The position numbers were made by a program, and so were the translations under genes. The notes under the pieces are model-generated. The model did no database searches. It was not told where the DNA came from and was given only the letters and a program-made list of their open reading frames with translations. A stretch of 64,000 nucleotides of DNA, taken from Novosphingobium sp049354825 (lineage in GTDB: Bacteria; Pseudomonadota; Alphaproteobacteria; Sphingomonadales; Sphingomonadaceae). Where the stretch lies: positions 1,922,001-1,986,000 of the forward strand of contig NZ_CP186480.1 in the NCBI RefSeq assembly GCF_049354825.1, given 5' to 3'. Each line of letters begins with the position of its first letter. Positions within the stretch are counted from its first letter, which is position 1. Shown here piece by piece: positions 1-9,114 of this stretch.

Positions 1-1607
1 CCGGTGTTGGTATTCCGATCATATTTCGGGAAGCTACTGCTAGAGATCTCAATCCGAACTCGATGGCCGGCTTTAAACACGATGCTAGTGGCAGCAAGAT
101 CAATCGAATACTCATATACAGCGTCGGGCGTCAGAAATGAAGGACTCGCGTCCGAAGATCGGTACCTGGCCCTCACAATGCCGTCGAGAACGACGTACGC
201 CTCACCGTTTGGCCACACGTCGACCAACTTGGCTGTAAAATCCGTGTCCACCGCAGACGACTGAGCGTATAGAGTTACGCTTACAGGGCCGGTCACCTCC
301 ATTTCATCTGCGAGAGGTTCAGTAGAGTAGACCAGAACATCCGCTCGGGATTCTACCGCGCGCTGATCCACTGGTCCAAAGCCTCGCTGCATATCCAGAA
401 TGCTGCCGCCTTCCGTCGGCACGGGGTCTAGCGGATCATAAGTATAGCTTTCCAGTTCGTCCTCAAGTGGTGGCTCGCGTGTTAAGAGTCCGTCGGCGCC
501 ATGAGGCGAGGCGTCACTCCGAAAGAAATACTTTGTGTAATGCGTCCTGGCGAGGGGCCACTCGTTTTCATTACGCCAACGGTTGTCCCCCATCACGAAA
601 ATGCGGACCGGCGGTTCGTCTACGACGCCGTTGTCGATGTCCTTTAGCCAGTAATCAAACCATCGCAAATGAAGACCGATCAGATCAACCGCGTCTCCAC
701 CGGCGGAAAGACCGAAGTCATGGTCGCCTACCTTTCGCATGAGGTGCATTTCGTGACCCCACGGGCCCATAATCAATTTAACGCGGTGGGAACCACCTTT
801 TGATGCAAGCTTCGTGAATGTCGAGAGGACCCCGGCTGCGGTTACGACATCGTACCAACCGCCTATTATGTAAGTTGGTAGATCGATGTTGCTAAACGAA
901 GGCAAGTCCAGCTTTTGCCAGTAATCGCCGCACTCCGGGTGCCGCAACCAGTCGCGATAGAACGCTAATGACTCATTTTCAGCTATGGGCCACTGATTAA
1001 GAGGAAGATAACGAGCCTCTTGAGATAAGTCCGATAGTGATGCAGCAACCTGCCTTAAGTGCTCCGCGCTGTTCTGTAGCGTGGACTGGCGCCGGCCATG
1101 CATTGCAGCGATCGTTAATGTCCACAGTTGCGCAAGCTGTAGCTGAAACACGCCGCCTCGGAAGACCAGATCCTTCACAGTCTCCGGTGAGGACCCTGGC
1201 GCAATAGCGCTCAAATGTGGGGGGCGTTCTTCCGCAGCGGCCCACTGGACTGACCCAGGATAGGAGTATCCGTACATCCCGACTTTCTTGTTGGACCAGT
1301 TTTGCGCCGCAGCCCATTCAATCGTGTCGTAGCCGTCACTTGACTCGTGTCTCCAGGGATAAAATGTTCCCTCCGATGCAAAGCAACCCCGGCAATCCTG
1401 AAAGATAACCGCGTACCCATTTCGAGCCATACGTATGGGGTCATAGAAGTAATACGCAAACGCACGCCGTTTGTCGTACGGCGTACGCATCACGAGGGTA
1501 GGAAACGGGCCATCACCTTCTGGTCGGAATATATCCGCGCGTAGCGTGACGCCATCACGCATCGTAATGGCGACATCAGTTTCTATCTTGATGACTACCT
1601 GGTCCAT
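1..1607 (-). CDS. CocE/NonD-family hydrolase (X-Pro dipeptidyl-peptidase-like), 3' end outside window
   Basis: A serine hydrolase of the family that includes cocaine esterase CocE and X-Pro dipeptidyl-peptidases, which cleave ester or amide bonds. The reading frame is open for 535 codons and leaves the window before its stop. It starts with MDQVVIK and contains GYSYPG at residues 113-118, with Ser115 as the expected nucleophile (position much like CocE Ser117). GGWYD supplies the likely acid and GPWGHE the likely His. The C-terminal half has the jelly-roll signature TDFTAKLVDVWPNGEA. It is the last visible gene of the minus-strand operon, 24 bases after the SDR gene. In this context it probably hydrolyses an ester or amide of the operon's substrate; the substrate itself cannot be read from the sequence. 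Confidence 0.88.
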   Translation of the reverse strand, partial: MDQVVIKIETDVAITMRDGVTLRADIFRPEGDGPFPTLVMRTPYDKRRAFAYYFYDPIRMARNGYAVIFQDCRGCFASEGTFYPWRHESSDGYDTIEWAAAQNWSNKKVGMYGYSYPGSVQWAAAEERPPHLSAIAPGSSPETVKDLVFRGGVFQLQLAQLWTLTIAAMHGRRQSTLQNSAEHLRQVAASLSDLSQEARYLPLNQWPIAENESLAFYRDWLRHPECGDYWQKLDLPSFSNIDLPTYIIGGWYDVVTAAGVLSTFTKLASKGGSHRVKLIMGPWGHEMHLMRKVGDHDFGLSAGGDAVDLIGLHLRWFDYWLKDIDNGVVDEPPVRIFVMGDNRWRNENEWPLARTHYTKYFFRSDASPHGADGLLTREPPLEDELESYTYDPLDPVPTEGGSILDMQRGFGPVDQRAVESRADVLVYSTEPLADEMEVTGPVSVTLYAQSSAVDTDFTAKLVDVWPNGEAYVVLDGIVRARYRSSDASPSFLTPDAVYEYSIDLAATSIVFKAGHRVRIEISSSSFPKYDRNTNT

Positions 1608-1631
1608 TGGCAAGTTACCAAGCGCTTTCAG

Positions 1632-2444
1632 TTATGCCTTATTTGGCGCGTCAATTTGACAACTCACGCCACCGTCAACGAGAAGGTCGACACCAGTAAC
1701 GAACTTCGCCTCGTCCGACGCAAGATAAACAGCGGCATAGGCAATGTCGTTGGCATCACCAGCGGCGCCTCCCGGGCAAATCTTAGCTCGAATATCGAGG
1801 ATTTGTTGCACATCTTCTCCGTAATGCCGCTTCATCGTCTCTACCATCATGGGCGTATACAGCAGCCCGGGTAGGATGGCATTTGCGCGTATGTTGTTGG
1901 CGGCATACTGCATGGCGATGTGCTTCGTCATCTGATTCATTGCGGCTTTCGACCCCGCGTAGGCAATTAGAGGCACGCCCGTCCACCGCAACGCCGCCAG
2001 CGATGAAATATTTACGATGGCCCCACCACCGCCCTTGATCATCACCGGAATGCAGTATTTGCAGGCAAGAAATACGCTTTTCAGATTTATATCGAATACG
2101 GCGTCCCAAACCTCTTCTGATTGATCGACAACACCGCCAATCGGCCCAATTCCGATGTTGTTCACGAGGATATCAATTCGTCCGAATGTTTCTGTGCAAT
2201 TTTCGACCGCGTTGGCGATGTCAGATGCGACAGTAACGTCGCCAATGTATGAGCTGCACTCGCCGCCAGACGCTCGGATAATCTCCATCGTTTCCTCGGC
2301 AGCCTCTGCATTCTTGTCGAAGCCCAGGATCTTGGCGCCTTCCTTCGCGAACATGAGAGCAATGGCTTTGCCGGTCCCCAGCCCCGGTCCAGACGAACCG
2401 CAGCCCATGACGACAGCAACTTTTCCTTTCAGTCTTCCGCTCAT
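1632..2444 (-). CDS. short-chain dehydrogenase/reductase (SDR)
   Basis: NAD(P)-dependent oxidoreductase of 270 residues with a Rossmann fold. The nucleotide-binding glycine motif is GCGSSGPGLGTG (residues 14-25), longer than the usual TGxxxGxG. NNIG follows at 95-98, the catalytic Ser lies in NISS near 148, and YAGSK gives Tyr162 and Lys166. The ATG chosen begins MSGRLKGKV and has a GGGGGG ribosome site; an upstream extension would overlap the thiolase gene. It lies 43 bases after the thiolase stop and just before the CocE-type hydrolase, which suggests it oxidises a hydroxyacyl or alcohol intermediate of the same pathway. The substrate is not known. Confidence 0.88.
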   Translation of the reverse strand: MSGRLKGKVAVVMGCGSSGPGLGTGKAIALMFAKEGAKILGFDKNAEAAEETMEIIRASGGECSSYIGDVTVASDIANAVENCTETFGRIDILVNNIGIGPIGGVVDQSEEVWDAVFDINLKSVFLACKYCIPVMIKGGGGAIVNISSLAALRWTGVPLIAYAGSKAAMNQMTKHIAMQYAANNIRANAILPGLLYTPMMVETMKRHYGEDVQQILDIRAKICPGGAAGDANDIAYAAVYLASDEAKFVTGVDLLVDGGVSCQIDAPNKA

Positions 2445-2487
2445 GACTGGCCCCCCTGCAGACAAACGATTATCGATGTTACACAAC

Positions 2488-3738
2488 TCAAACTTTCTGA
2501 AGGATGGTAATAGCGCAAGCTGCCTCCTCAAGGCCGATCACGCCGCCGCCGTTCTCCTGCAATGCGAATTCCGCCCCCTCCACTTGGCGGTCTCCCGCCT
2601 CGTGCCGCAGTTGGGTTGTTAATTCGGTCAGCATCGAAAGCCCTGTAGCGGCAATTGGGTGCCCTTTTGAAACCAGCCCGCCGGATGTATTTACGGGTAG
2701 CTGGCCGCCGAGGCTCGTCGCGCCGGAAGCGACAAAGGGGCCTCCTTCACCTATTTCGCAAAACCGCAGCATCTCCATTTGGTAGACTTCACAGAAGGAC
2801 GTGGCATCATGCACTTCCGCTACATCGATTTGCGCCGGGGTCACGCCGGCCACGCGGTAAGCTTTGTCTGCTGCGACGCGGCTTAAACTTGGTTCGTCTT
2901 CATTGCGGTATTTTCCGCCCGTGAATACGTTTGCCCTAATTCGTATCGCCCGGGCCCGGATAGGTTCCGGCAGGGTGTTCCGATAGCGTTCCGAACAGAC
3001 AAGAATCGCCGCGGCACCGTCGCCGAGCGGCGAACACATTGCGCGAGTAAACGGATCTACGACCAGTCGATCAGCCAGCACCTCCTCGGGTGACATCGTG
3101 AAGCGATATTGGGCTTTTGGATTCAGAGAGCCGTGAAAGTGGTTTTTAGCAGCACAGGCGGCGATTTGCTCGCGGGTCGTTCCATACCGCTTCATATGAT
3201 AAGCGGCCTGAACGGCGTAGGTGTCCATGGGCAACGTCCTGTTCGGCTCAGGCGTGAACGCTACACCGATGTTGCGTGCGACGCGGTGGTATTCCTCAAG
3301 TAGCTCTTCGCGATCGAATGGGGAGTGACCGCCGCCGAACCACTGAAAGATGTCCGCACCGGGACGGGGATCAAAGAGCTTTTCCACGCCCAAAGCAAGG
3401 GATAGGTCCGACTGGCCCGACAGGATATCTTTGAATGCGCCATGAAAAGCCATCGAGCCAGTGGCACAACCCCCTTCCACATTGATCATGGGTACCCGCT
3501 CGGGAAAGAGGCCTTCTCGGACAAGAGGCAAAAAACAAACTTGTCCGCGGATAATCGCCTGGCCCCAATAATCCATCATGCAGTTTCCAAACCATGCGAA
3601 TTCGATCTTCGCTCCGGTTTCCATACCCGCATCCGCAAGGACACCGAGATAGGCCTCGCGAGTTAGATCCCGAACGGTCTTTTCGCTCGCGCGCCCGAAC
3701 CGGGTGGTGAACGCGCCGACAATGTACGCATTGGTCAT
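2488..3738 (-). CDS. SCP2-type thiolase / acetyl-CoA acetyltransferase-like protein
   Basis: Thiolase-superfamily protein of 416 residues. The nucleophile Cys is in VEGGCATGS (about residue 90), and the His motif GHPIAATG is near the C-terminus. The second active-site Cys of classical thiolases (CxGGG) is replaced: the sequence reads QENGGGVIG. This loss is usual in the SCP2/sterol-carrier-type branch, members of which cleave branched or cyclic beta-keto acyl-CoAs or act as non-decarboxylating condensing enzymes. It sits between the CoA ligase and the SDR, so a CoA-thioester degradation step is the likely role. The direction and substrate are inferred from context only. Confidence 0.87.
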   Translation of the reverse strand: MTNAYIVGAFTTRFGRASEKTVRDLTREAYLGVLADAGMETGAKIEFAWFGNCMMDYWGQAIIRGQVCFLPLVREGLFPERVPMINVEGGCATGSMAFHGAFKDILSGQSDLSLALGVEKLFDPRPGADIFQWFGGGHSPFDREELLEEYHRVARNIGVAFTPEPNRTLPMDTYAVQAAYHMKRYGTTREQIAACAAKNHFHGSLNPKAQYRFTMSPEEVLADRLVVDPFTRAMCSPLGDGAAAILVCSERYRNTLPEPIRARAIRIRANVFTGGKYRNEDEPSLSRVAADKAYRVAGVTPAQIDVAEVHDATSFCEVYQMEMLRFCEIGEGGPFVASGATSLGGQLPVNTSGGLVSKGHPIAATGLSMLTELTTQLRHEAGDRQVEGAEFALQENGGGVIGLEEAACAITILQKV

Positions 3739-3780
3739 CTAAACCACCTTTTGAGGGTGACGCGTGGGCGCTGCACCAAG

Positions 3781-5334
3781 CTAAATGGCTCTTTCATGAC
3801 CTACCCAGTAGGTCTGTCGAAGGTCGCGTTTTGACACCTTGCCGTTAGCTGTCCGAGGCAACTTCTCCAAGAAATCGATGGTCTTTGGACACTTGACTCC
3901 GCCTAGCCGAGTTTTGCAGAGTTGCAGGATCTCAGCGCCAGTCGCACCGGCACCGGGCTTTAATTCAACAATAGCTTTCACCGCCTCGCCCCACTTTTCG
4001 TCGGGAACGCCGAGCACGGCACAGTCCTGAACTGCAGGGTGACTCCAAATTACTTGCTCAATTTCACTGGGATAAACGTTGAACCCGCCGCTAATTATCA
4101 TATCGCGCTTGCGATCTACGATGTAAACAAATCCATCCACGTCTTTCCTACCGACGTCGCCGGTCAGATGCCAACCATCTGCACTTGTTACTTCTGCGGT
4201 GGCTTCCCTGTTGTTATAATATCCTTGCATAACAAGGCTGCCCCGCACCGCGATTTCCCCCGTCTCTCCCGCGGGGCAGATGCCGCCTTCGCTATTCAGA
4301 ATTTCAGTCGGCGTCAGATACGAGGACCGACCACAGCTAAGTAATCGTTCAGGGCGGCTCGACAGCGCTTCCATGTGGTCTTCGGGAGAAAGATACGTGC
4401 AAATCATCGGCGCTTCCGCCTGACCAAACGTCTGCGCCATAACTGGTCCGAATATCTCTATGGCCTTCTTCAGCTTCTCAACTGACATAGGAGCGCCGGC
4501 ATATATGAAATACTGCAGCGAGGAATAATCGAACTTCCCGATCGCTGGGTCCGCGAGCAGCATATAGATGGCCGTCGGAGGCAGGAAAATGTGCGTTACG
4601 CGGTGCTTCTCGATATTCTCGAGCACACTTCGCGCGTCGAACTTGGGCATGATGACCTGCGTTGCTCCTTGCGGGAGCAAACACAGTCCAACAACGCCGG
4701 CTCCATGGGTCATGGGCGCGACTAACAGGTGGACCGGCGACTTTTTGGGCGGCATCGCGATCCGCATATTCGCGATCAATGCTTCCCAAGTCAGATCAGA
4801 GTGCATGACACCCTTCGACCTACCCGACGTTCCCCCGGAACCGAGTATCACAGCGAGCGTGTCGACCGATCGGACTTCAGGCGGCACGGGTTCATATGGA
4901 CCCGTTAACCAGTGATCCAGCGACGCCACATTACGAGCATCGGTCGAAGTCATGCATATGTAGGTCTTTATCTTGGGACACTCGGCTCGAAGCGGCGAAA
5001 GAAGATCTAAATAGGCGGGAGAGAGAAAGAGCACTTCAACATCCAGGCTGTCTAGAATGAAGATCGTGTCCTCGATGGCATTTCTAATGTTTACTGGGAC
5101 CCAAACGGCGCCTAGCCTCAGCGTTCCCAGGACACATTCGAATGCACGTGAGCAATTTTGGCTGATCACGGCGACTTTACACTGTGAACCGATGCCGCAT
5201 TCAAGCATCCTGCGAGCAATGCGGTGGGAGACCTCCTGCACGTCGCTAAAGGAAAGCACTCCTTGGTCGTCCACCAAACAGGCGCGATCCGGATTTAGGG
5301 CAACGCCTTGGTCGAAGAATTCAATGAATCGCAC
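3781..5334 (-). CDS. acyl-CoA synthetase (AMP-dependent ligase)
   Basis: Member of the ANL adenylating family, 517 residues, which activates a carboxylic acid to an acyl-AMP and then to the CoA thioester. Visible motifs are the P-loop GSGGTSGRSKG (about 166-176), GQAEAP in the adenylate site, YLT/LTGDVGRKD with the core-domain Asp, DRKRDMIISGGFN at the hinge, and PRTANGKVSKR with the catalytic Lys near the C-terminus. It is the first enzyme after the TonB receptor on the same strand. The preceding intergenic space holds a hairpin, so its expression may be attenuated relative to the receptor. The acid used is unknown; length and motifs suggest medium-chain, aromatic or branched acids as much as long-chain fatty acids. 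Confidence 0.9.
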   Translation of the reverse strand: MRFIEFFDQGVALNPDRACLVDDQGVLSFSDVQEVSHRIARRMLECGIGSQCKVAVISQNCSRAFECVLGTLRLGAVWVPVNIRNAIEDTIFILDSLDVEVLFLSPAYLDLLSPLRAECPKIKTYICMTSTDARNVASLDHWLTGPYEPVPPEVRSVDTLAVILGSGGTSGRSKGVMHSDLTWEALIANMRIAMPPKKSPVHLLVAPMTHGAGVVGLCLLPQGATQVIMPKFDARSVLENIEKHRVTHIFLPPTAIYMLLADPAIGKFDYSSLQYFIYAGAPMSVEKLKKAIEIFGPVMAQTFGQAEAPMICTYLSPEDHMEALSSRPERLLSCGRSSYLTPTEILNSEGGICPAGETGEIAVRGSLVMQGYYNNREATAEVTSADGWHLTGDVGRKDVDGFVYIVDRKRDMIISGGFNVYPSEIEQVIWSHPAVQDCAVLGVPDEKWGEAVKAIVELKPGAGATGAEILQLCKTRLGGVKCPKTIDFLEKLPRTANGKVSKRDLRQTYWVGHERAI

Positions 5335-5374
5335 TCGCTATACTTCCTCAAAAAGCTGCTAGCCGCCCGTAGGA

Positions 5375-5398
5375 AGCGCCGGCTCGCGTGCCGGCGCT
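5375..5398 (-). terminator. 9-bp stem hairpin between receptor and ligase genes
   Basis: Perfect inverted repeat AGCGCCGGC/GCCGGCGCT with a 6-base loop, downstream of the TonB receptor stop and upstream of the ligase start. On the minus strand a CTTTTTG run follows about 20 bases later rather than directly. It is therefore more likely a partial terminator or an mRNA-stabilising hairpin that lowers downstream expression than a strong terminator. Confidence 0.5.
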
Positions 5399-5415
5399 AT
5401 GGAAAAGCTCAGATA

Positions 5416-7608
5416 TTAGAATCTGTACCCGAGCTGCACACCGAAGGTACGTGGCGGGGCGACATATCCGACGTAACCTGCAGAAGACGAAGCTAATATG
5501 TCGGTGTGATAGACTTTGTCGGTTATGTTTCTGACGAAAACCGCGCCGTATAGCCCTTGGTCGCCTGAAGGCGCGAACGACAATTGAACGTTGCCCACGA
5601 AGTTCAATTTCTCGCTCGCAATGGGATCGGCAAACGCGGTGTAGTAGATCCTGGACCTATGATACCCGTCGAAGCGGAACGTTACATCGTTGGCGCCGAT
5701 AGCGGCTGGCCATGTGTACTGCATGGCGAAGTTAAGCGTGAGGTTGGGTGCCCGCAGCAAGGGATTACCCTTCTGGTCAACGGCGCCCGGGGCGGGATTG
5801 AGCGGATTGGTCGAGACGTAGTTATCAAACCGTCCGCGCAATAACTGAACCCCTACTGTCAACAAGAGGTTTTCCGTGGGTCTGGCGTCGGCATTGGCTT
5901 CGATGCCCTTGCTTGTTGCCTTAGCCGCGTTAGTCGTGACCGCGACGAGGGCTCCAGCAGGTGTTCTGTTCGTGAACTGGAGTTGCAGATTGTCGTACTT
6001 CGATATAAACGCATCCGCGCTTAGATGTAAGCGACCATCCAGCAGCGTTGATTTGAAACCTACTTCGGAGTTCGTGACGCGTTCGGGCTGCCACGCTTCG
6101 CCAATTGACAGTGTGTTATACCCTCCGCTTTTGAACCCTTTGCTATAAGATGCATAGAGCATCGTGTTGTCCGTGACGGAGTATTTGGCTACAAACCTGG
6201 GCGTCCACGCAGACCATGTTTCTTTAGCATTCTGAGCCTTTGTCACCGTGCCATTTACTGCGTTGGTTTCGATATTTTCTTTCGATTCTTTGCTGTACCG
6301 GACACCAGCTGTCAGGGACAATCCCGAGGCTAGCGTATAGCTTGCCTGTCCCCCGACGCCGAAGGCGTCCGTCGTGAGAGTACCCACGGCGAGAGTCCTA
6401 ACACGTGCCACCGGAACGGCGATTGCAAAATTATAGTCCGTCGTTTGATGCATATACGAAGCGAGCGCGGTCCATTCGATTGGCCCATCAGAATTTGAGC
6501 CTGCGGTAAAGTCCTGGGAGAAAAAGTTCGACCTCTCCGGGCTGTTTCCGCCCCCAACGTTTAAGGCATCGATCTCAGTCGCGTCCGTATCTGTGTTCTT
6601 GATGTTGAGCTTTTCCTTTCGCACAGCCGTCACGGATGATAGAAAAACCTTGCCGATCTCATATTTGACCGTCGCGTCCGCTCCAGTCTGCTTAGCGGCC
6701 ACGCCGGACTGAACATTTTGCTGAACCGTGAAAGGGTCGCTGATCTGCGTGGCATTAAAGGCCGTATATGCGACATTGAAAAGGGTGTTGAGCGACTTCA
6801 GCATTGGGCTTGTGTCGCTGTCGTAATGTCTCGCATTAAGCGTGATCTGTAGGGCGTCGCTCGGGTTTATTTCCAGTGCGGCTCGAAATGCTCGTTCGTT
6901 TCGGTCGTTACCGCGCGTATTGAGTAGAATGTTTCTTGTGTAGCCGTCGCTCTTGTTCACCAGAAAGCTCACGCGAGCAGCCACCGAGGCTCCAAGCGGT
7001 CCGCTTACCGTCCCACGTAGCAGCCCTTTTCGGTAACTGCCCGTCTCCGCTTGAATATCACCTTCGAATGTTTCGCTGGGTCTTTTTGATATGATGTTTA
7101 TCGCACCACCGGTCGCGTTGCGCCCATAAAGCGTTCCCTGCGGTCCTTTCAGCACTTCGACACGCTCGACGTCCGAAAATGCGAGTGTGGATCCTGCGGG
7201 ACGGCTCTGGTAGACGCCATCGATATAAACCGCCACGGCGTTATCTACGCCCGCTCCAATTACGTCGCTGCCGATACCTCGTATATAGATTTGTCCGAAA
7301 CCGCTATTTTCGGTCATCACCAGACCGGGTGTTTGCGTCTGCAGATCCATATTTGAGCCCGTTCCGCTCTTCGCGAGACTTTCCGCGCTGAACGCTTGAA
7401 TAGACATCGGAACGTCTTGCAAATTTTGGGATCGACGCTCGGCCGTCACTACGATCTCATCGACGCCAGCGGAGGGGCTATCGCTATCCGGTTCCGACCC
7501 GGTTTGTCCGGCAACTGCGCTCTGATCCTCGGCACTCGCAGCAGGGGTGCCCGTCAGCATCACTCCGCAAAGCACGGCACTCGCGCTAAAGCTACGCATC
7601 AGATTCAT
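5416..7608 (-). CDS. TonB-dependent outer-membrane receptor
   Basis: Outer-membrane active transporter of 730 residues. An N-terminal signal peptide ends near ASAEDQ (about residue 27). Next come the plug start DEIVVTAERRSQNLQDVP, the plug motif VERVEVLKGPQGTLYGRNAT, and a long beta-barrel region ending in the expected C-terminal aromatic (GYRF). Receptors of this form are numerous in sphingomonads, where they import plant or aromatic compounds as well as siderophores. It leads an operon of catabolic enzymes with a MarR gene divergent to it, so it most likely imports the substrate that the enzymes degrade. A sigma70-like promoter lies about 145 bases upstream. Confidence 0.93.
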   Translation of the reverse strand: MNLMRSFSASAVLCGVMLTGTPAASAEDQSAVAGQTGSEPDSDSPSAGVDEIVVTAERRSQNLQDVPMSIQAFSAESLAKSGTGSNMDLQTQTPGLVMTENSGFGQIYIRGIGSDVIGAGVDNAVAVYIDGVYQSRPAGSTLAFSDVERVEVLKGPQGTLYGRNATGGAINIISKRPSETFEGDIQAETGSYRKGLLRGTVSGPLGASVAARVSFLVNKSDGYTRNILLNTRGNDRNERAFRAALEINPSDALQITLNARHYDSDTSPMLKSLNTLFNVAYTAFNATQISDPFTVQQNVQSGVAAKQTGADATVKYEIGKVFLSSVTAVRKEKLNIKNTDTDATEIDALNVGGGNSPERSNFFSQDFTAGSNSDGPIEWTALASYMHQTTDYNFAIAVPVARVRTLAVGTLTTDAFGVGGQASYTLASGLSLTAGVRYSKESKENIETNAVNGTVTKAQNAKETWSAWTPRFVAKYSVTDNTMLYASYSKGFKSGGYNTLSIGEAWQPERVTNSEVGFKSTLLDGRLHLSADAFISKYDNLQLQFTNRTPAGALVAVTTNAAKATSKGIEANADARPTENLLLTVGVQLLRGRFDNYVSTNPLNPAPGAVDQKGNPLLRAPNLTLNFAMQYTWPAAIGANDVTFRFDGYHRSRIYYTAFADPIASEKLNFVGNVQLSFAPSGDQGLYGAVFVRNITDKVYHTDILASSSAGYVGYVAPPRTFGVQLGYRF

Positions 7609-7750
7609 TTCTTCCTCCCCACTTTTGTGATGCGTTCGAGATCGAACGCAGAACTTGCGCAGTCACTCTTTGTGCCGATGGTGGCGAGCTGCTCCTTCCT
7701 AAGATTCAGCTTCATGATCTGACAGCTGTACGACCGCCGACCTGCACGGA

Positions 7751-7778
7751 GGTATATAAACGAAGTTGGGTATGTCAA
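7751..7778 (-). promoter_or_regulatory. sigma70-like promoter for the receptor operon
   Basis: On the minus strand the sequence reads TTGACA, 16 bases, TATACC. It faces the TonB receptor gene and is the best promoter match in the 353-base space between the receptor and the MarR gene. The rest of that space, apart from the dyad beside it, shows nothing recognisable. Confidence 0.6.
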
Positions 7779-7782
7779 TGGA

Positions 7783-7805
7783 GTTGTTATGCTGCATCGC
7801 ACAAC
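7783..7805. promoter_or_regulatory. candidate MarR operator
   Basis: GTTGT and ACAAC arms separated by 13 bases, lying directly upstream of the -35 element of the receptor promoter. MarR proteins bind dyads of about this size near the promoters they control, and a marR-type gene is divergent here. The arms are only 5 bp, so this is a weak call. Confidence 0.35.
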
Positions 7806-7961
7806 ACTTTACCCCTGAATTCAGCGACGCCCCAAGGCAGAAAGGTAATCCCGCCGCATTGCTCCACCGGTTGCGCGCCGATATTTCATCATTTATGCAG
7901 CGGCCAATGGACAACACCGAGGTATGAAAACGGGTCGCAGTAGCTACGTCCCCCGCCCGGA

Positions 7962-8474
7962 ATGCCGATGAGTAGGAGAATCAAGCTGCGGTTGGAGAAC
8001 ATTGATTCGGATGGGCCGTCTTGGAAAATGCTCGAGGGAATCTTATTTGTCCAAATGCGCCTTCACGCGCTTGTCGAAGGGGCGCTGGCTGTCCATCAGC
8101 TAGGTCTAGCCCATCACCGCGCTATGTGGTTTATAGCGAAGTGTCCCGGTATTACGGTTGGAGAGCTAACGACAATTCTGCGTGTGTCCGGTCAAGCTCT
8201 AACGAAGACTTTGGGCCAACTGATCGAGCGTGGGTTGGTCAAGCAAACCTCAGATGCCAAGGATCGGCGTGTTAGACGCTTGTATTTAACCAAGAAGGGA
8301 GAACCGATCTTTCTAGAAACGTTAGGACAGTTGTTCGAGTGCATGGAACATGCGGCGGTCGTCTGCGGCGGGAACGCTGTGCAAGATTTTCTCGCTGTTA
8401 CTGATGTCCTGATGGATGACCATGATAAAGCTTTAGTTAGGCCTCGCCCAGAGAAAGCGGTAAGAGGCCTTTAG
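7962..8474 (+). CDS. MarR-family transcriptional regulator
   Basis: Winged-helix repressor of 170 residues. The DNA-binding part spans about residues 50-105: GITVGELTTILRVSGQALTKTL is the helix-turn-helix, followed by the wing RRVRRLYLTKKG. It is divergent from the TonB receptor operon and probably controls it, most likely releasing DNA when the imported compound or its CoA thioester binds. Start could also be the ATG six bases later (MSRRIK); neither has a strong Shine-Dalgarno. The C-terminal helices serve dimerisation in this family. Confidence 0.88.
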   Translation: MPMSRRIKLRLENIDSDGPSWKMLEGILFVQMRLHALVEGALAVHQLGLAHHRAMWFIAKCPGITVGELTTILRVSGQALTKTLGQLIERGLVKQTSDAKDRRVRRLYLTKKGEPIFLETLGQLFECMEHAAVVCGGNAVQDFLAVTDVLMDDHDKALVRPRPEKAVRGL

Positions 8475-8639
8475 GCACTTGGTCAAGGCCCAGATCGAAG
8501 CGCCGCTTGCGCTTCAGAAACCAATCCGCTTCCAAGCTTGCGCGCGAGCGGCTGCTCGAAGGCATTGCGAGAACTCGCTTTGATAAGATGATGCGCCTCT
8601 GTGCGCTCATGCTTCGTGTGAGTTGCCGGTGCCACGACC

Positions 8640-8975
8640 TCACCTTTTGGGCTTTAGAGCTGCCTCCACGATGCCTGTCAACCAAGGCACGTCCTCACTC
8701 TTCACGTTGGCAATCTTCGCTGCCAAATCTCCTGCCGCTCGGCGTTCCAGTGCGCCGCCCGGTAGCTCAGTCGTAAAAAGCTCGGCTGGATCGACTCCCA
8801 GAGCTGCGGCCAGCTTCTCAATTGTGCCAAAGCTGACACCTCTGGCACCAACCTCGATGCGAGCTATCGTATCGTCACTTAGGTCAACAGCCTCTGCTAG
8901 GCGGCGCTGCGTCCAGCCGACCCTTTTCCTATGCGCAGCTACGAGGCTGCCAAACCTTTGCTTAAGACTGCTCAT
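8640..8975 (-). CDS. XRE-family helix-turn-helix protein
   Basis: DNA-binding protein of 111 residues. Residues 6-62 form a Cro/CI-type domain with RFGSLVAAHRKRVGWTQRRL, the recognition helix DDTIARIEVG, and SFGTIEKLAAALGVDPAELF. The C-terminal tail is short and charged (EDVPWLTGIVEAALKPKR). It is monocistronic, with a GGGAGGGG ribosome site inside a CCTCCC/GGGAGG dyad that could be its own operator. Nothing nearby identifies a target; small XRE genes like this are common in mobile regions. The 165 bases downstream, up to the MarR stop, hold no recognisable gene. Confidence 0.85.
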   Translation of the reverse strand: MSSLKQRFGSLVAAHRKRVGWTQRRLAEAVDLSDDTIARIEVGARGVSFGTIEKLAAALGVDPAELFTTELPGGALERRAAGDLAAKIANVKSEDVPWLTGIVEAALKPKR

Positions 8976-9114
8976 GACCCCTCCCTGGGAGGTCTAAGCA
9001 GCTGAGCGGGTAGCTAGCAGGGACTAAAAGGACGGAAAACGGACATTTCCGACCTTTTCCTTGCAATTATCTGCATTAGGGGAAACGCTTGTCTCGCAGG
9101 TGCGGAGACAATCG

